Below, in pieces: positions 37,747-48,420 of a DNA stretch of 64,000 nucleotides. The position numbers and the translations under genes were made by a program. Positions within the stretch are counted from its first letter, which is position 1; each line of letters starts with the position of its first letter. Source of the DNA: Bos javanicus (lineage: Eukaryota; Chordata; Mammalia; Artiodactyla; Bovidae). The notes under the pieces are model-generated. The model was given only the letters and a program-made list of their open reading frames with translations, searched no databases and had not been told where the DNA came from. The DNA lies in the NCBI RefSeq assembly GCF_032452875.1, contig NC_083882.1, forward strand, positions 35,394,001 to 35,458,000, given 5' to 3'.

Positions 37747-37830
37747 CTAAATCGTGCGTGCTGGGTTACAAACTAAACAAATTTGTGTTTAAAAAATCTA
37801 ATTGAGTGTTGTATTTATTTTTATGTACAG

Positions 37831-37894
37831 GTCTTGCTATTTTGGAAACTACAAGAGAAAACTAGATTGGGGAGGTTTGGATTGGTAAGTGGAC
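37831..37894 (+). other. PIK3C2A: PIK3C2A exon 2, 5' UTR portion
   Basis: Begins after TTTTTATGTACAG at 37830 and has no ATG before the main start. It contains a perfect donor-like GTAAGT at 37885-37890, four bases before the ATG. Confidence 0.85.
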
Positions 37895-38965
37895 ATGGCT
37901 CAGATATCCAGCAACAATGGATTTAAGAAATGCTCATCTTCCCCTCCAGAATCAACAAGAACAAGGGATGTGGACAAAGAAGAAGCATTACAGATGGAAG
38001 CAGAGGCTTTAGCAAAACTGCAAAAGGACAGACAGGTGACTGATAATCAGAGAGGCTTTGAGTTGTCTAGCAGCACTGGACAAAAAGCACAGGTTTATAA
38101 TAAACAGGATTATGATCTCATGGTGTTTCCTGAATCAGATACCCAAAAAAGAGCAGTAGATATTGATGTAGAAAAGCTTACCCAAGCTGAACTTGAGAAA
38201 CTATTGCTGGATGACAGTTTTGAGACTAGGAAAACACCTATATTGCCAGTTACTCCTGTTCTGAACCCTGCATTATCAGCACAACTCTATCTTAGACCTG
38301 CTGTTCAGAGAGGACAGTGGCCACCTGGATTATCTGGACCTTCCAGTTACACTTTACCTTCTATTTATCAGTCAACTTACAGTACTAAACAGACTGCATT
38401 CCAAAATGGCTTCAACCCAAGAATGCCTACTTTTGCATCCACAGAACCTATATATTTAAGACTTCCAGGACAGTCTCCATATTTTTCATATCCTTTGACA
38501 CCTGCCACACCCTTTCATCCACAAGGAAGCTTACCTATCTATCGCCCAGTCATCAGTCCTGACATGGCAAAGCTGTTTGACAAAATAGCTAGCACATCAG
38601 AATTTTTAAAAAATGGAAAAGCAAGGACTGATTTGGAGATAAATTCAAAAACTACAATCAGCAATCTGCAGGTATCTCCAAAGTCTGAAGATATCAGTAA
38701 ATTTGATTGGTTAGACTTGGATCCTCTAAGTAAGCCTAAGGTGGACAATGTAGAGGTAGAGGACCATGAGGAAGAGAAAAATGTACCAGATTTGCTAGCA
38801 GACGATCCCTGGGATGCTGTTCTTCTTGAGGAGAGATCACCAGCAAGTTGTCACCTTGACAGAAAGGTGAATGGAAAATCTCTTTCTGGAGCAACAGTAA
38901 CAAGAAGCCAGTCTTTAAATATTCGAACAACTCAGCCTACAAAAGTCCAGAGCCAAATATATCAG
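37895..38965 (+). CDS. PIK3C2A: PIK3C2A coding exon 1 of 7 in window (exon 2), residues 1-357
   Basis: First coding exon of the class II PI 3-kinase alpha subunit, which makes PI(3,4)P2 and PI3P on clathrin-coated pits and endosomes. It starts at ATG 37895 ([11 protein letters not shown] at -3 and +4; in-frame TAA at 37886) and reads 357 codons to ...SQIYQ before a GTATAG donor. The mammalian N-terminus is clearly recognisable: [20 protein letters not shown], the leucine/acid motif [10 protein letters not shown], a Pro/Tyr-rich middle (residues about 115-220), the acidic [12 protein letters not shown] block and a [10 protein letters not shown] segment. In the family this region is disordered, binds clathrin and holds the kinase in check. 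DPW-type motifs could also bind AP-2, which is inference. A frame two residues longer from GTG 37889 is not a credible start. The human protein is about 1686 residues, so this window holds about a third. Confidence 0.97.
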
Positions 38966-40239
38966 GTATAGTCTTTTCTTACGAACTTCTCAAACTTAGT
39001 ATAACACAGAATTCATGCTTGTATACATAATTTATTAGGTGAAAGAAATATTTTTTTGAGTTTTGTTTTCTTTTATTCTTAAGTACACTGTGCATCTTAG
39101 ATTGTGTGATAAAGGATTAAATGTGTTTAGGCCAATTGAAAAATTAATTGCTATTAATATCTTTTTCTAGGATTGTGAGTTTTGAAAACCTAAGGATCTG
39201 GCTGTTGCTTATAGGCTTTTAGGATAATTTTTATCTGTCTCTCCCTCTCCATTCATTATATGTGGTCCTACTTTCTTTGCCTTAGCACCTTTATTTTTCA
39301 GAGGAGATGAGGAATTTTGGTTTTTAACTCCATTATAGAAATTCTAATGTATATTGTTTTATTGTTTTTAACCATGAAGGAATAGAAGAACAGGAGGGAG
39401 AAAGGGAGGTGAAAAAGGAAGAAAGGAAGGGAGGCCTCAGAGAGATGGGAGAAAAGCCATTTAAAGGACTCTGTTTAAACACTTATATTGATGCAAATGA
39501 AGAATAGAACTATAATCTATATAGTATATTTGCTGAGTTCATATAGTCTTACTGTCTGGAAGAATTAGATAAGGGTGCATGGAGCAGAATGTCTTCTCTT
39601 ACAAGAGGGGGCAGTAAGGTTTAGACTTTTCCTTTCCATATATAGTATACCACTAAAGATTTTTGTTTTGCTTTTTATATCATCTGTGGATTCTAGGAAT
39701 GTTTAAGCTTCATTCTCACCTTAATGTGAATCATATCATTCAGTTAATTAGATCAGCATTTAACTACTCTTTAGGCAGTGAGAATCAGCTAGGATTTCGG
39801 GAAGGAGAAGCAAATTTTGCATGATTGGGATGGATTTATGTTGAATTATTGATTTTTAAAAGCCATTTTAGGTGTCTGGGGAGAAAGCAGTAGATATTAA
39901 GGTTAAGAAAAAAGGATGAGGATGTTTTTGGATAACATGATCAGAATCCATAAAAATCTTAACCAGTGCAATGTGTTCCAAATACATTTTGACTGTAGCT
40001 CACACTGAGAAATACATGTTCTTAAGTTCTCTTCAGTTTTTCAATACTATTTGCACATTTAGTAATTTCTTAACACCTTTCAATTTAAAAGTCACAGGTT
40101 AATTTAACATTTTAAATTGGAATCATAAGTATAGTATCAGATTATTTTCTCTTAATATTCTATGTTGTCTTGGTTTTTGTTTTTACAAAGCATCTGTCAT
40201 TTCCTAAAATATTTGTAAGGAGAAGGGAAGACTGAGCCA
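38966..40239. other. intron 2, nothing recognised
   Basis: AT-rich, apparently unique, with a purine-rich AGG/GAA stretch at about 39383-39440. Confidence 0.4.
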
Positions 40240-40600
40240 AATCAAAAAATGTGGGGAAGGGAGTGTACACCTAGGAGTGGAATTGCTGGCTAGTTTATGT
40301 TTAGCTTTTTGAGACCAGCAAACTGTTTTCCACAGTGGCTGCATCATCCCCTTTCCAACTCCCACAGTATATGAGAGTTCTAGTTTCTTTACATCCTTGT
40401 CAACACTTGTTATTTTCCATTTTGGGGGTTATAACCTTCCTAATGGATGGGAAGTGTGAAGTGGTATCTTATTGTGATTTTGATTGGGGTTTGCCTGATA
40501 ACTAGTGATGTTGAGTATCTTTTCATATGCTTATTTGCAATTTCTTCATCTTTTTTGAAGAAATGTATGTTTAAATCATTTGTCCATTTAAAAAATTGGG
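40240..40600 (-). mobile_element. L1 3' UTR fragment, antisense
   Basis: 'ggagtggaattgctggcta', 'gttttccacagtggctgcat' and 'tatcttattgtgattttga' in the order expected for L1 in reverse. Confidence 0.75.
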
Positions 40601-40782
40601 TTGTTCATAGCAGCTTTATTCAGAAGAGCCAGAAAATGAGACAACCCAAATGTCCATCAGCTGATAATGGGCAAGCAAAAATGTGTCCATACAATGGAAT
40701 ATTATTCACCCACACAAAGGAAGCAGCATAGATGAACCTTGAAAACATTGTAAGTGAAAGAAGCCAGATACAAAAAAAACAT
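40601..40782 (+). mobile_element. L1 3' fragment, sense, left of the retroviral insertion
   Basis: 'caacccaaatgtccatcagc', 'caatggaatattattcacc' and 'aaagaagccagatac' are L1 3' UTR landmarks. The element resumes at 42495. Confidence 0.8.
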
Positions 40783-40797
40783 GTAGATTCAATTTAT
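40783..40797. repeat. left target-site duplication of the ERV retrocopy
   Basis: GTAGATTCAATTTAT, repeated exactly at 42480-42494. It runs straight into the T-rich complement of the poly(A) tail. Confidence 0.9.
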
Positions 40798-40814
40798 TTA
40801 TTTATTTTTTTTTT

Positions 40815-41150
40815 CAGTGTTACAGCTCCATTTTTATTTATAAGATAGCAGGAGAATCCAAGACTCGAAGAGAAGAGAGTGGAAGAGTGCGTGGGGAGGG
40901 AGAAAAAGAGAGAAAGAGAGAGAGCGCGCACGCATGCACGCGGGAGAGAGAGTCCGAGAGAAAGCGCTTTGGCTCCTCCTTTTATATGTTTTTTCCTGCA
41001 CCTGGGCCTGCCCTATGCAAATTGGGCTTAGCCAGGAGTGCTGTTTGTTCTGTTTGTTCTGCCTGAAGTCTTCACTCTGGTCCTCGGACCTTCCTTGTCT
41101 TTTAGCCACCACCATTTTGGACTCCTTTTCCCTATTCTACCTACCTAACA
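40815..41150 (-). repeat. ERV 3' LTR portion, U3 plus R
   Basis: U3 is about 195 bp, starting TGTTAGG right after a purine tract, with TATAAAA 31 bases upstream of the R start. R ends 18 bases past AATAAA, followed by A-rich tail. U5 is absent. Confidence 0.85.
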
Positions 41151-41160
41151 TTCCCCCCTC
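41151..41160 (-). other. ERV polypurine tract
   Basis: GAGGGGGGAA on the minus strand, directly before the TG that opens U3. Confidence 0.8.
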
Positions 41161-41507
41161 ACGAGAAGGGAGGCCCAATTCTTTGGGAATAGGGTGTCGA
41201 GGTCTTTCTGGCTACTTCCTGCTGAACTGGGGCAGCGAGGGGTATTGGGCCTCCCCCTCTTGCTAGTCTCAATCCTCAGAGTCCTTATAGCGGTGTCCAA
41301 GGGTGTGTGATATTTTCTGTGGTCAGCTGTAGTTTTATATTTTTGTTGAACTGGCACTGCATGTTGTAGCTGGTTGACCTGGGCAGAGACAAAACAGGTT
41401 AGACAATTGACAGGACATGGAATAATCATAGGCATCATCAATATAGCATAACGAGGACTAGTAGGGGCATTGGTCAATTTTAAATTCACATCGCCAGGAT
41501 AGCTCAA
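41161..41507 (-). pseudogene. ERV env 3' remnant
   Basis: An open minus-strand segment, in phase from 41507 but without its 5' part. It has a hydrophobic stretch (AILMMPMIIPCPVNCLTCF) followed by a polar tail, and stops at 41145 just before U3. Position and shape fit the transmembrane end of a retroviral envelope gene. The surface region and most of the gene are missing. Defective. Confidence 0.55.
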
Positions 41508-41729
41508 GTCCCTCCTTGTTCAGGGATCAGAAGATCTATCTCCTGTCTGTTTTGGAGTATAGTCTCTGTCAAGCTCTGTTGGCTCTTTAGAGCTATCCTG
41601 AGAAATCTTATCCCCAGAAGCCAGATTTTGGGGGTGTTCATTAGAATGGCACTCATTGGTAGTTCTGAATAGGTATCTGAGATCTCCCAGGGGCTCACAG
41701 GTGTATTGAGTGTCCTCTTCTGTTTTCTT

Positions 41730-42095
41730 CTACAGCTTGACTCGTGAGTAGTGAATCCAGGAGTCATGTCCTGGTACCTTGACTGCTGGTGGCAGAGGCT
41801 TAGCCTCTATGGTCTCAAAACTGGAGACTACTGCATACCCGGCTCTTCTTTTTCCATCCAAGACAAAGCTGCTTCCATCAGTGTACCAGATTTCCTCAGG
41901 ATTGGTCAGAGGATCTTCTGACAATCCCTCTCGGGGTTTTGTCCAGTGGTCCAAGGTTTCTAGAAAGGGGAGAGAGCCCTTAACCGGAGGTCTTCTGGAA
42001 TCTGAGACTGGGCCGCGTGAGCTTTCTGCTGAGTTCATTTTTCGCTGTCCCGGTTTCCAGCACGATGGGCCTTCCCCTGCGCTGGGTTTCTTCAC
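41730..42095 (-). pseudogene. ERV pol remnant: RNase H start joined to integrase end
   Basis: A minus-strand frame contains the retroviral RNase H opening (WYTDGSSFVLDGKRRAGYAV; the first catalytic Asp is in YTDGS). It runs within about 20 residues straight into a sequence like the integrase C-terminus (PGHDSWIHYSRVKL), then stops. About 500 residues of pol that should lie between are absent, so the copy is grossly deleted or spliced. No enzyme could be made. Confidence 0.7.
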
Positions 42096-42182
42096 CTTCT
42101 GCTTCTAGCACGGGAGCTTCGCTGAGTTGGGCTCCTGTTGTGCTTGGCCTCTTCCACGTAGAGGTTGTTTCAGCCAGGTTAA

Positions 42183-42200
42183 ATCCGAGTCACGGCACCA
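42183..42200 (-). other. ERV primer binding site, tRNA-His type
   Basis: The minus strand reads TGGTGCCGTGACTCGGAT, complementary to the 3' end of tRNA-His including CCA. It lies a few bases after U5, as expected for a retroviral genome. Confidence 0.9.
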
Positions 42201-42478
42201 TAGATGTCACTCGAGTGTATGTTCCTCAGTTCTTTGTCTCGTCACAACAAAGATTTGGAGCAACGGACATTAAAGCCCTTGGCGCGTCACAGCTCTCAGG
42301 TCTTGGACAAACCGTGCTACAGCTCTTAGGCAAATCAGTGTTACAGCTCCATTTTTATTTATAAGATAGCAGGAGAATCCAAGACTCGAAGAGAAGAGAG
42401 TGGAAGAGTGCATGGGGAGGGAGAAAAAGAGAGAGAAAGAGAGAGAGCGTGCACGCATGCATGCGGGAGAGAGAGTCC
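42201..42478 (-). repeat. ERV 5' LTR portion, R plus U5
   Basis: R (42478-42336) matches 40955-40815, differing by three substitutions and a 2-base indel. U5 ends ...GACA before the primer site. There is no U3. Confidence 0.85.
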
Positions 42479-42479
42479 C

Positions 42480-42494
42480 GTAGATTCAATTTAT
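42480..42494. repeat. right target-site duplication of the ERV retrocopy
   Basis: Exact repeat of 40783-40797, adjoining the cap-proximal end of R. Confidence 0.9.
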
Positions 42495-42775
42495 ATGATA
42501 TGTCCAGAAAACACAAATCCATAGAGGAAGAAAGCAGATTAGTGTTTGCTGAGGGACTGAGGGAAAGAGGAAATGAGGAATGATTGCCTAATGGGTACAG
42601 GGATTTGGGGGCAAGTGATGAAATGTTCTGAAATTAGAACATTGCAGTGTTCTTCCCATAATAGTGATGGTTTACACTCCATTATGAATGTATTGAGAGC
42701 CAACAAATTGTACATTTTTAATTGGTTAATATGGCAGATTTTATGTTCTAGGAATTTTTACCTCAGTTTTTTTTT
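42495..42775 (+). mobile_element. L1 3' fragment, sense, right of the retroviral insertion
   Basis: Continues the L1 at 40601-40782: 'gatatgtccagaaaacacaaa', 'attgcctaatgggtacaggg', 'tgttctgaaattagaac'. It ends in a T run from 42768. Confidence 0.75.
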
Positions 42776-45700
42776 TTTTTTTTAAAGAAAGACACTGGTC
42801 CCCTGATCCTCCTGTTATGCTTAGGCCACGTTCCTGCTTGATTCATATTTGGGTCAGTGTTCCAGTAGAGAGATCCCTCTCCAACTGTGGATCTCGTTTT
42901 TATGGACTTAACCATGATGGCATGTGTTTGACACTGTGTAGTCTGGATTAGCGATATCAGCTGTTTACAGAAATTGTTAGGAAAAGGGTAGCTGCCTAGA
43001 ACCTGGAGATCTCATGACCTGTGGAAAGTTGCAGTCTCTGCTATCGGGGATAGAGTCTCCTCTGGTCCTCTGTGGAGCAGAGTTTAGACTCAGGCCTCCC
43101 ATTGGTGGAAGGCAGAGCCCCTGATGGTCCAGGCAACCCAGAGTGAGCATCCAGGTCACTTTCAAATAATCTTCCTGCTTCTTGCATCACACTTCATATG
43201 AATGTGTTTGCACCTCTACAGTATATGGGTTGTAGCCACAGGATAATAGATTATCCTGAATTTAATAAAATATTTATAAATGACTTTGGTTTATTTCTTT
43301 TTTTACAATCACTGAGAGAGTAGAGACTTCCTTAGAATCCTGTGAGATCAGAGTGATTCATGCCTATTTCACTGTTGAGGAAACTGAAATGTAAAGAAGT
43401 TAAATAACTATTAATTTTTTCATGTAATGGCAGTGTTGTTATTAGTTAAATGAACTCATTTTAGAGATGTGTAACCATAGTCATATAGTCTAACCAACTT
43501 CATTTCATGGATCCAGAAACTTAGATCCAGAGAGTGACTTATCTCCAGTTAATGTCAGTATTTTCTTTTTCAGTTTCTTTGTGACTCAAAACCCATAGCA
43601 TAGATTGACAGTGCTTTTGCTGCAAAGCACAGCTTCCTTTCCCTGTTGCCCTCTATGGTTTAGACGGGTCATTTCTGGTTAAACTGATGTTTTTTCCACC
43701 CTTTCGTTTGGTAGGGGCAGGGGTGTGATACTCATTTATGTTCCTTTCATTCTCTCTCTGCATACATCTTTTCCTACTCATTTTTAATATTTGTCACAGT
43801 ATCATCTTGATATTTCCCAATTTGGGGTGCTTTCAGAAATCATCTTGCAGGACTGATGAGGACAGGTAGTTTTCTAAAGATATGTTTCCCCCAGCAAGAT
43901 CTGTGAGTTCAGATCACATGGGAGTGCAGAGAATTACTAGTCACTCAGACTCTAGGAATTAACTAGGTTTCTGGGCAAGTTTTAGCAGAAACGTATTCTT
44001 AGATTTTCTTTAAAGTATAGGGGAAAGGATCAAGGAGTAAGCAGATTGGCTGCGAGAGGCATGAGTCAAAGCCAGGTAAGCAAAAATACCATGACTTGAT
44101 CAGCTGATCAGTCAGAGATGGGAGCTAGATTATTACAGTGTACGTCAGAGCTTTACTAAATGACACAGTGTCTGAATTGAGGTGGCTTAGGCTTCTTAAA
44201 GGAGTTTAACTGTGGCATCGTGAGGTGTTATATAGTTGTTGATCATTCTGTTATATTCTACTCTGTTAATACTTATGTTTGACCACCACATTCTAAGAGG
44301 GACCAGTGAAGGTGTGTCTTGAAAAGAAAAAATTACAATGTTCAGGATCTAGAAGCTGTGCTATTTAAGGAACTGTTGAAAAGATTGGGCATATTTTACC
44401 TGAAGAAGAGAATATTAATTGGAGATAATTCACACTCTGAATCTGAGTTTCTTCATCTTTGATAATATCAAACCAGACTAGATGATTTCTGAGATCCTTT
44501 CAGGAATAATATTTCAAGTTTAGAAAGTTGCCATGTAAAAGAGGAAGTTGAAACTTTTTTTCTTTTAAAGTTTTACATTTTGGACATATGTTCTCAAAAC
44601 AGTTCAAGAAGTAGACTATCTGAAAATCATGGTATGCTTGTAAAAAAGATAAAAGTAGTTTATGTACTAAATTTTCCAATTTATTGTGTTGCATTGTACA
44701 AATAGCTCTTTGTGCTAGGTTTTAATAGATAAGTGGTAGCAGGTGCTGAAAGTTAAAATACCTTTTATAGAAAGCTTAAAATTATACAAATCCTATTTGT
44801 TTATATTTTTTTCCTGTGAATTGAGAAATTCAGTTTAGTTTAGTTTTAAAATTCAGTGTTCCAAAAAGAAGAACAAGGACCAATGGGGAAGAAAACTCAA
44901 GGAGGCAGGTTATATAGTTAAATATCAATAACAAAATTTATAAATAGCCATTTGGTAATGGTTGCTCTCAGGGGGTCAGTGTATAGTTATTGGAGGTCTT
45001 CAATCAGAAGTTTAGTGTGAATTTGTTACAAATGCTATAAAAGGGATTTTGTTAACTCTTAAGATTTCATCATTTTGTTTGTGTACATGAAGATTAAGTT
45101 TGGTTTCATTTAGGCCAAAAGGGTAAACAGAATACTAATAGTAAGCTGACTTTGGAGGTCTATGGCACAAACATTGGCATGGAACTTTTAATTTTCACAC
45201 ACCATTCATTTCTATTCAATAAACTTTTCCCTGAGATTTCTGTTTTTTACTGTGAAGTAAGAATACAGTGCCTATTCTTTATAATTACTTTATGTACGTA
45301 AGTATTCATTTCCTGTAGAATTTTATGCTTTGTGGTAAAAACTCTGAACGGTGTTTTTCTTCTCACTCAGCAGTCTTACTTCCTATTTCCTTCTAGTGTC
45401 TTTTGTTCATAATAATCTAAATACTTTAGTTTAAATTTTTGTTTCCTAAAGGAAAAGACACGGTACTTAAAACTGTCTTCTGGCAATTTAAATTTAAATC
45501 ACATTTTTAGTTAACAGCTGTAAATTTAGCTACTTCGAGTAGATTTCAAAGACTTTAGTAATGAATCAAATTATTTTCATAGAAATGGATTTGCAGAGTA
45601 CTGATTCTATTAACATTATAAACATTTACATCCTAATTAGCACAATGTCTAACAGTAATTTTGAACACGAAGTAAAGTTGAATAAAATGTGGTTTTCCAC

Positions 45701-46029
45701 TGTCTAGTTGTATGTAATACAGTATTTGAATAGATTACTGAAGTCTACAAACTTTAAAAAAAATTCAATTAAGGAAATAACTGACTTTGTTCTGAATAGC
45801 AACTGATACGTTTATATTTAATGCTTAAAATATGTTTATTGAAAACTTGGTGTTCCATCTAATTTCTGGGATAAGATGGCATGAATCTGGAACTTGTTTA
45901 GATGTAAAGCTTTCCCTTATTCTTATAACTACTTTATAAAGTATGCACTGGTAAGTTTTCATGAATTATTTCAAACCTGTATCACTTTCCTTAAACCTCT
46001 AATTTACCTTTTCCATTACCTTTTAAGAA
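42776..46029. other. intron 2, mostly unique sequence
   Basis: 42780-43200 is a moderately GC-rich block of unknown origin, possibly an old LTR. A minus-strand MIR-like core lies at about 43345-43410. The rest is AT-rich and unassigned. No gene. Confidence 0.4.
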
Positions 46030-46631
46030 AGTTGAATTATGGTTGATCTATAACACTGTTAATTCCAGGTACACAATATAGTATAGTGATTTGGTATTTC
46101 TGTACATTACAAAATGATCACCATGATAAGCCTAGTTACCATCTGTCACTAAATAATTACAATATTATCAATAGTATTCCTAAAGCTGTACATTCATCCT
46201 CATGACTCATTTAGTAACTAGAAGTTTGTACCTCTTAATTTCCTTCACCTATTTCACTCCCTCTACCACCCCCCCAATCTGTTCTTTATATCTATCAATC
46301 TGTCTGTTTTATTGTATTCATTTGTTCGTATGTTTTTTTATTTCACTTAGTATAATACCTTCTTGTCCACCTATATTGTCCCAAATGGTGAGATATATTT
46401 TATGGTTGAATAACGATCCATTGTGTGTTTGTGTATCCTGTACCTTCTTTATCCATTCATCTGTTAGTGGACATTTCAGTTGCTTCCATATCTTGGCTAT
46501 TGTAAATAATGCTGAAATGAACATAGGGGTGTGTATATCTTATCAAATTACTGTTTTTGGTTTTCTTCAGAAAAATACCCCAAAGTGGAATTGCTGAGTC
46601 ATAGGGTAATTCTATTTTTAATTTTTTGAGG

Positions 46632-46842
46632 AACCTCTCTGGTGGCTCAGACTGTAAAGAGTCTGCCTGCAGTGCGGGAGACCCAGGTTTGATCCCTATT
46701 TTGGGACGATCCCCTGGAGAAGGAAACAGCAACCCATTCCAGTATTTTTGCCTGGAAAATCCCATGGATGGAGGAGTCTGACAGGCTGCGTCCAGTCCAT
46801 GGAGTTGCAAAGAGTTGGACATGGCTGAGTGACTTCACTTTC
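46632..46842 (+). repeat. Bov-tA SINE nested in L1
   Basis: 'aacctctctggtggctcag' to 'catggctgagtgacttcac'. The L1 ORF2 frame resumes on both sides. Confidence 0.9.
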
Positions 46843-47779
46843 CGCATTGTTTTCCAGAGTGATTACCAATTTGCATTCCTGCCAATAGTCCAGTAGAGTG
46901 CCCTTTTCTCCACATCATCACCAACACTTATTTTTTGACAATAGCCGTTCTTACAGGTATGAGATGATACCTCATTGTGGCTTTGATTTGCATTTCCCAG
47001 TGATTAGCAACGTTGAGCATCTTTTCATGTGTCTGTTGGCCACTGTATATTGTCTTTCAAAAAATGCTCATTTTAAAGATCAAGTTGTTTGTTTTTTGAT
47101 AGAGTTGTATGAGTTCTTTGTATATTTTGAGTATTTAGCCCCTTATTGGATGTATCATTTACAAATATCTTCTCCCATTCAGTAGACCACTTGTTCGTTT
47201 TGTTGATGTTTCCTTTGCTATACAAAAAATTTTAGTTTGATGTAGTCTCATTTATTTATTTTTGATTTCCTTACCTAAGGAGACATATTAAAAAAAATAT
47301 TGCTAAGATTAATGTCAAAAAGCATACTGCCTCTTTTCTTCCTGGAATTTTATGGTTTCAGGTCTTACATTTAAGTCTTTAATTCATTTTGAATTTATTT
47401 TTCTATATGGTATGAGAAAATCCAGTTTGATTCTTTTTTTCCTGTAGCTGTCCAGTTTTCTCAGCACACTTTATTGAAGAATCTATCTTTTCCCTGTTGT
47501 ATGTTCTTGCCTCCTTTGTCATGGATTAATTCACTGTGTAAGTGTGGGTTTATTTCTGGGCTGTTTTTTCTGGTCCAGTAATTGATGTGTCTGTCTCTCT
47601 GCTAGTACCATACTGTTTTGGTTACTGTAGCTTTGTTGGGTGGTTTGAAAGCAGGAAGCATGATACCTCCAGCTTTGTTCTTTCTAAAAATTGTTTTGAC
47701 TGTTGCAGGGTTTTTTGTGTTTCCATACACATTTTATAATTGTTTGTTTTAGTTCTGTGAAGAATGGTATTGTTTGTTT

Positions 47780-47889
47780 GTGGGGTTTTTTTTGGCTGTA
47801 TGGCATGTGGGATCTTAGTTCCCTGACCAGGGATTGAACCCATGCTCCCTGCAGGGGTAGTGTGGAGTCTTAACCACAGGAGAAGTCCC
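47780..47889 (-). repeat. CHR SINE, partial
   Basis: 'ttttttggctgtatggcatg', 'cctgaccagggattgaac', ending 'gagaagtccc'. Confidence 0.75.
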
Positions 47890-48420
47890 ACCATTGGTAT
47901 TTTGGTAAGGATTGTGTTGGATCTATGGATTGCTTTGGGTAATATGGTCATTTTAACAATATTAATTCTTTAGTCCATGAGGACAGTGTATCTTTCCATT
48001 TGTGTTGTCTTCACTTTCTTTCATCAGTGTCTGACAGTTTTCTAAATACTGGTCTTCTACCTGTATCAGTTAAATTTGTTCCTCGGTATTTTGTTATTTT
48101 TGATACAGTTGTAAATGGGATTGTTTTATTAATTTCTCATTCTGTTAGGTTTTGTGTATAGAAATACAACAGATTTCTATATATTAATTTTATATCCTGC
48201 AAAATTCATTTGTATCCTACTGAAATCATTTATTAGTTCCAGTAGTTTTCTGATGACATCTTTAGGAATTTTTCATATCGTGTCATCTGCAAACAGTGAC
48301 AGTTTTACTTCTTCCTTTCCAAATTAGACTTCTTTTCTTTTTCTTGTCTGATTGTTGTAGCTAAGACTTCCAGTTACTTGGGTTTTTTTTTTCTTTTTTC
48401 TTTTTTTATATAGTGAGATC

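Larger units (their letters stand above)
40798..42479 (-). mobile_element. retrotransposed mRNA of an endogenous gammaretrovirus-like element (processed ERV copy)
   Basis: Read on the minus strand: R (42478-42336), U5 (to about 42201), an 18-nt primer binding site matching the 3' end of tRNA-His (42183-42200), a leader, a broken pol remnant, a broken env 3' part, a polypurine tract (41151-41160), U3 starting TGTTAGG (41150), TATAAAA (40986-40980), a second R (40955-40815) with AATAAA at 40838-40833, and then a poly(A)-like tail. The first copy has no U3 and the last has no U5, which is the layout of a capped, polyadenylated retroviral RNA, not of a provirus. A 15-bp duplication flanks it, rather than the 4-6 bp made by retroviral integrase. 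It is therefore best explained as a host-LINE-mobilised transcript. All reading frames are defective. Confidence 0.88.
46030..48420 (-). mobile_element. L1 LINE, antisense, 3' UTR and ORF2 C-terminal part
   Basis: The minus strand encodes the L1 ORF2 C-terminus in pieces (FLKKLKIELPYDSAIPLWGI near 46630, then FISALFTIAKIWKQLKCPLT), with stops. Landmarks such as 'gagatgatacctcattgtgg' and 'ttagccccttattggatgta' continue to about 48350. A Bov-tA (46632-46842) and a CHR piece (47780-47889) sit inside it. Inactive. Confidence 0.85.

Noticed and set aside
40783..42494. A provirus or solo LTR with normal integration
   Set aside because: Missing U3 on one side and U5 on the other, a poly(A) tail, and a 15-bp rather than 4-6-bp duplication.
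47542..47739. Hydrophobic frame resembling a small membrane protein
   Set aside because: A T-rich antisense L1 gives hydrophobic translations by composition alone.
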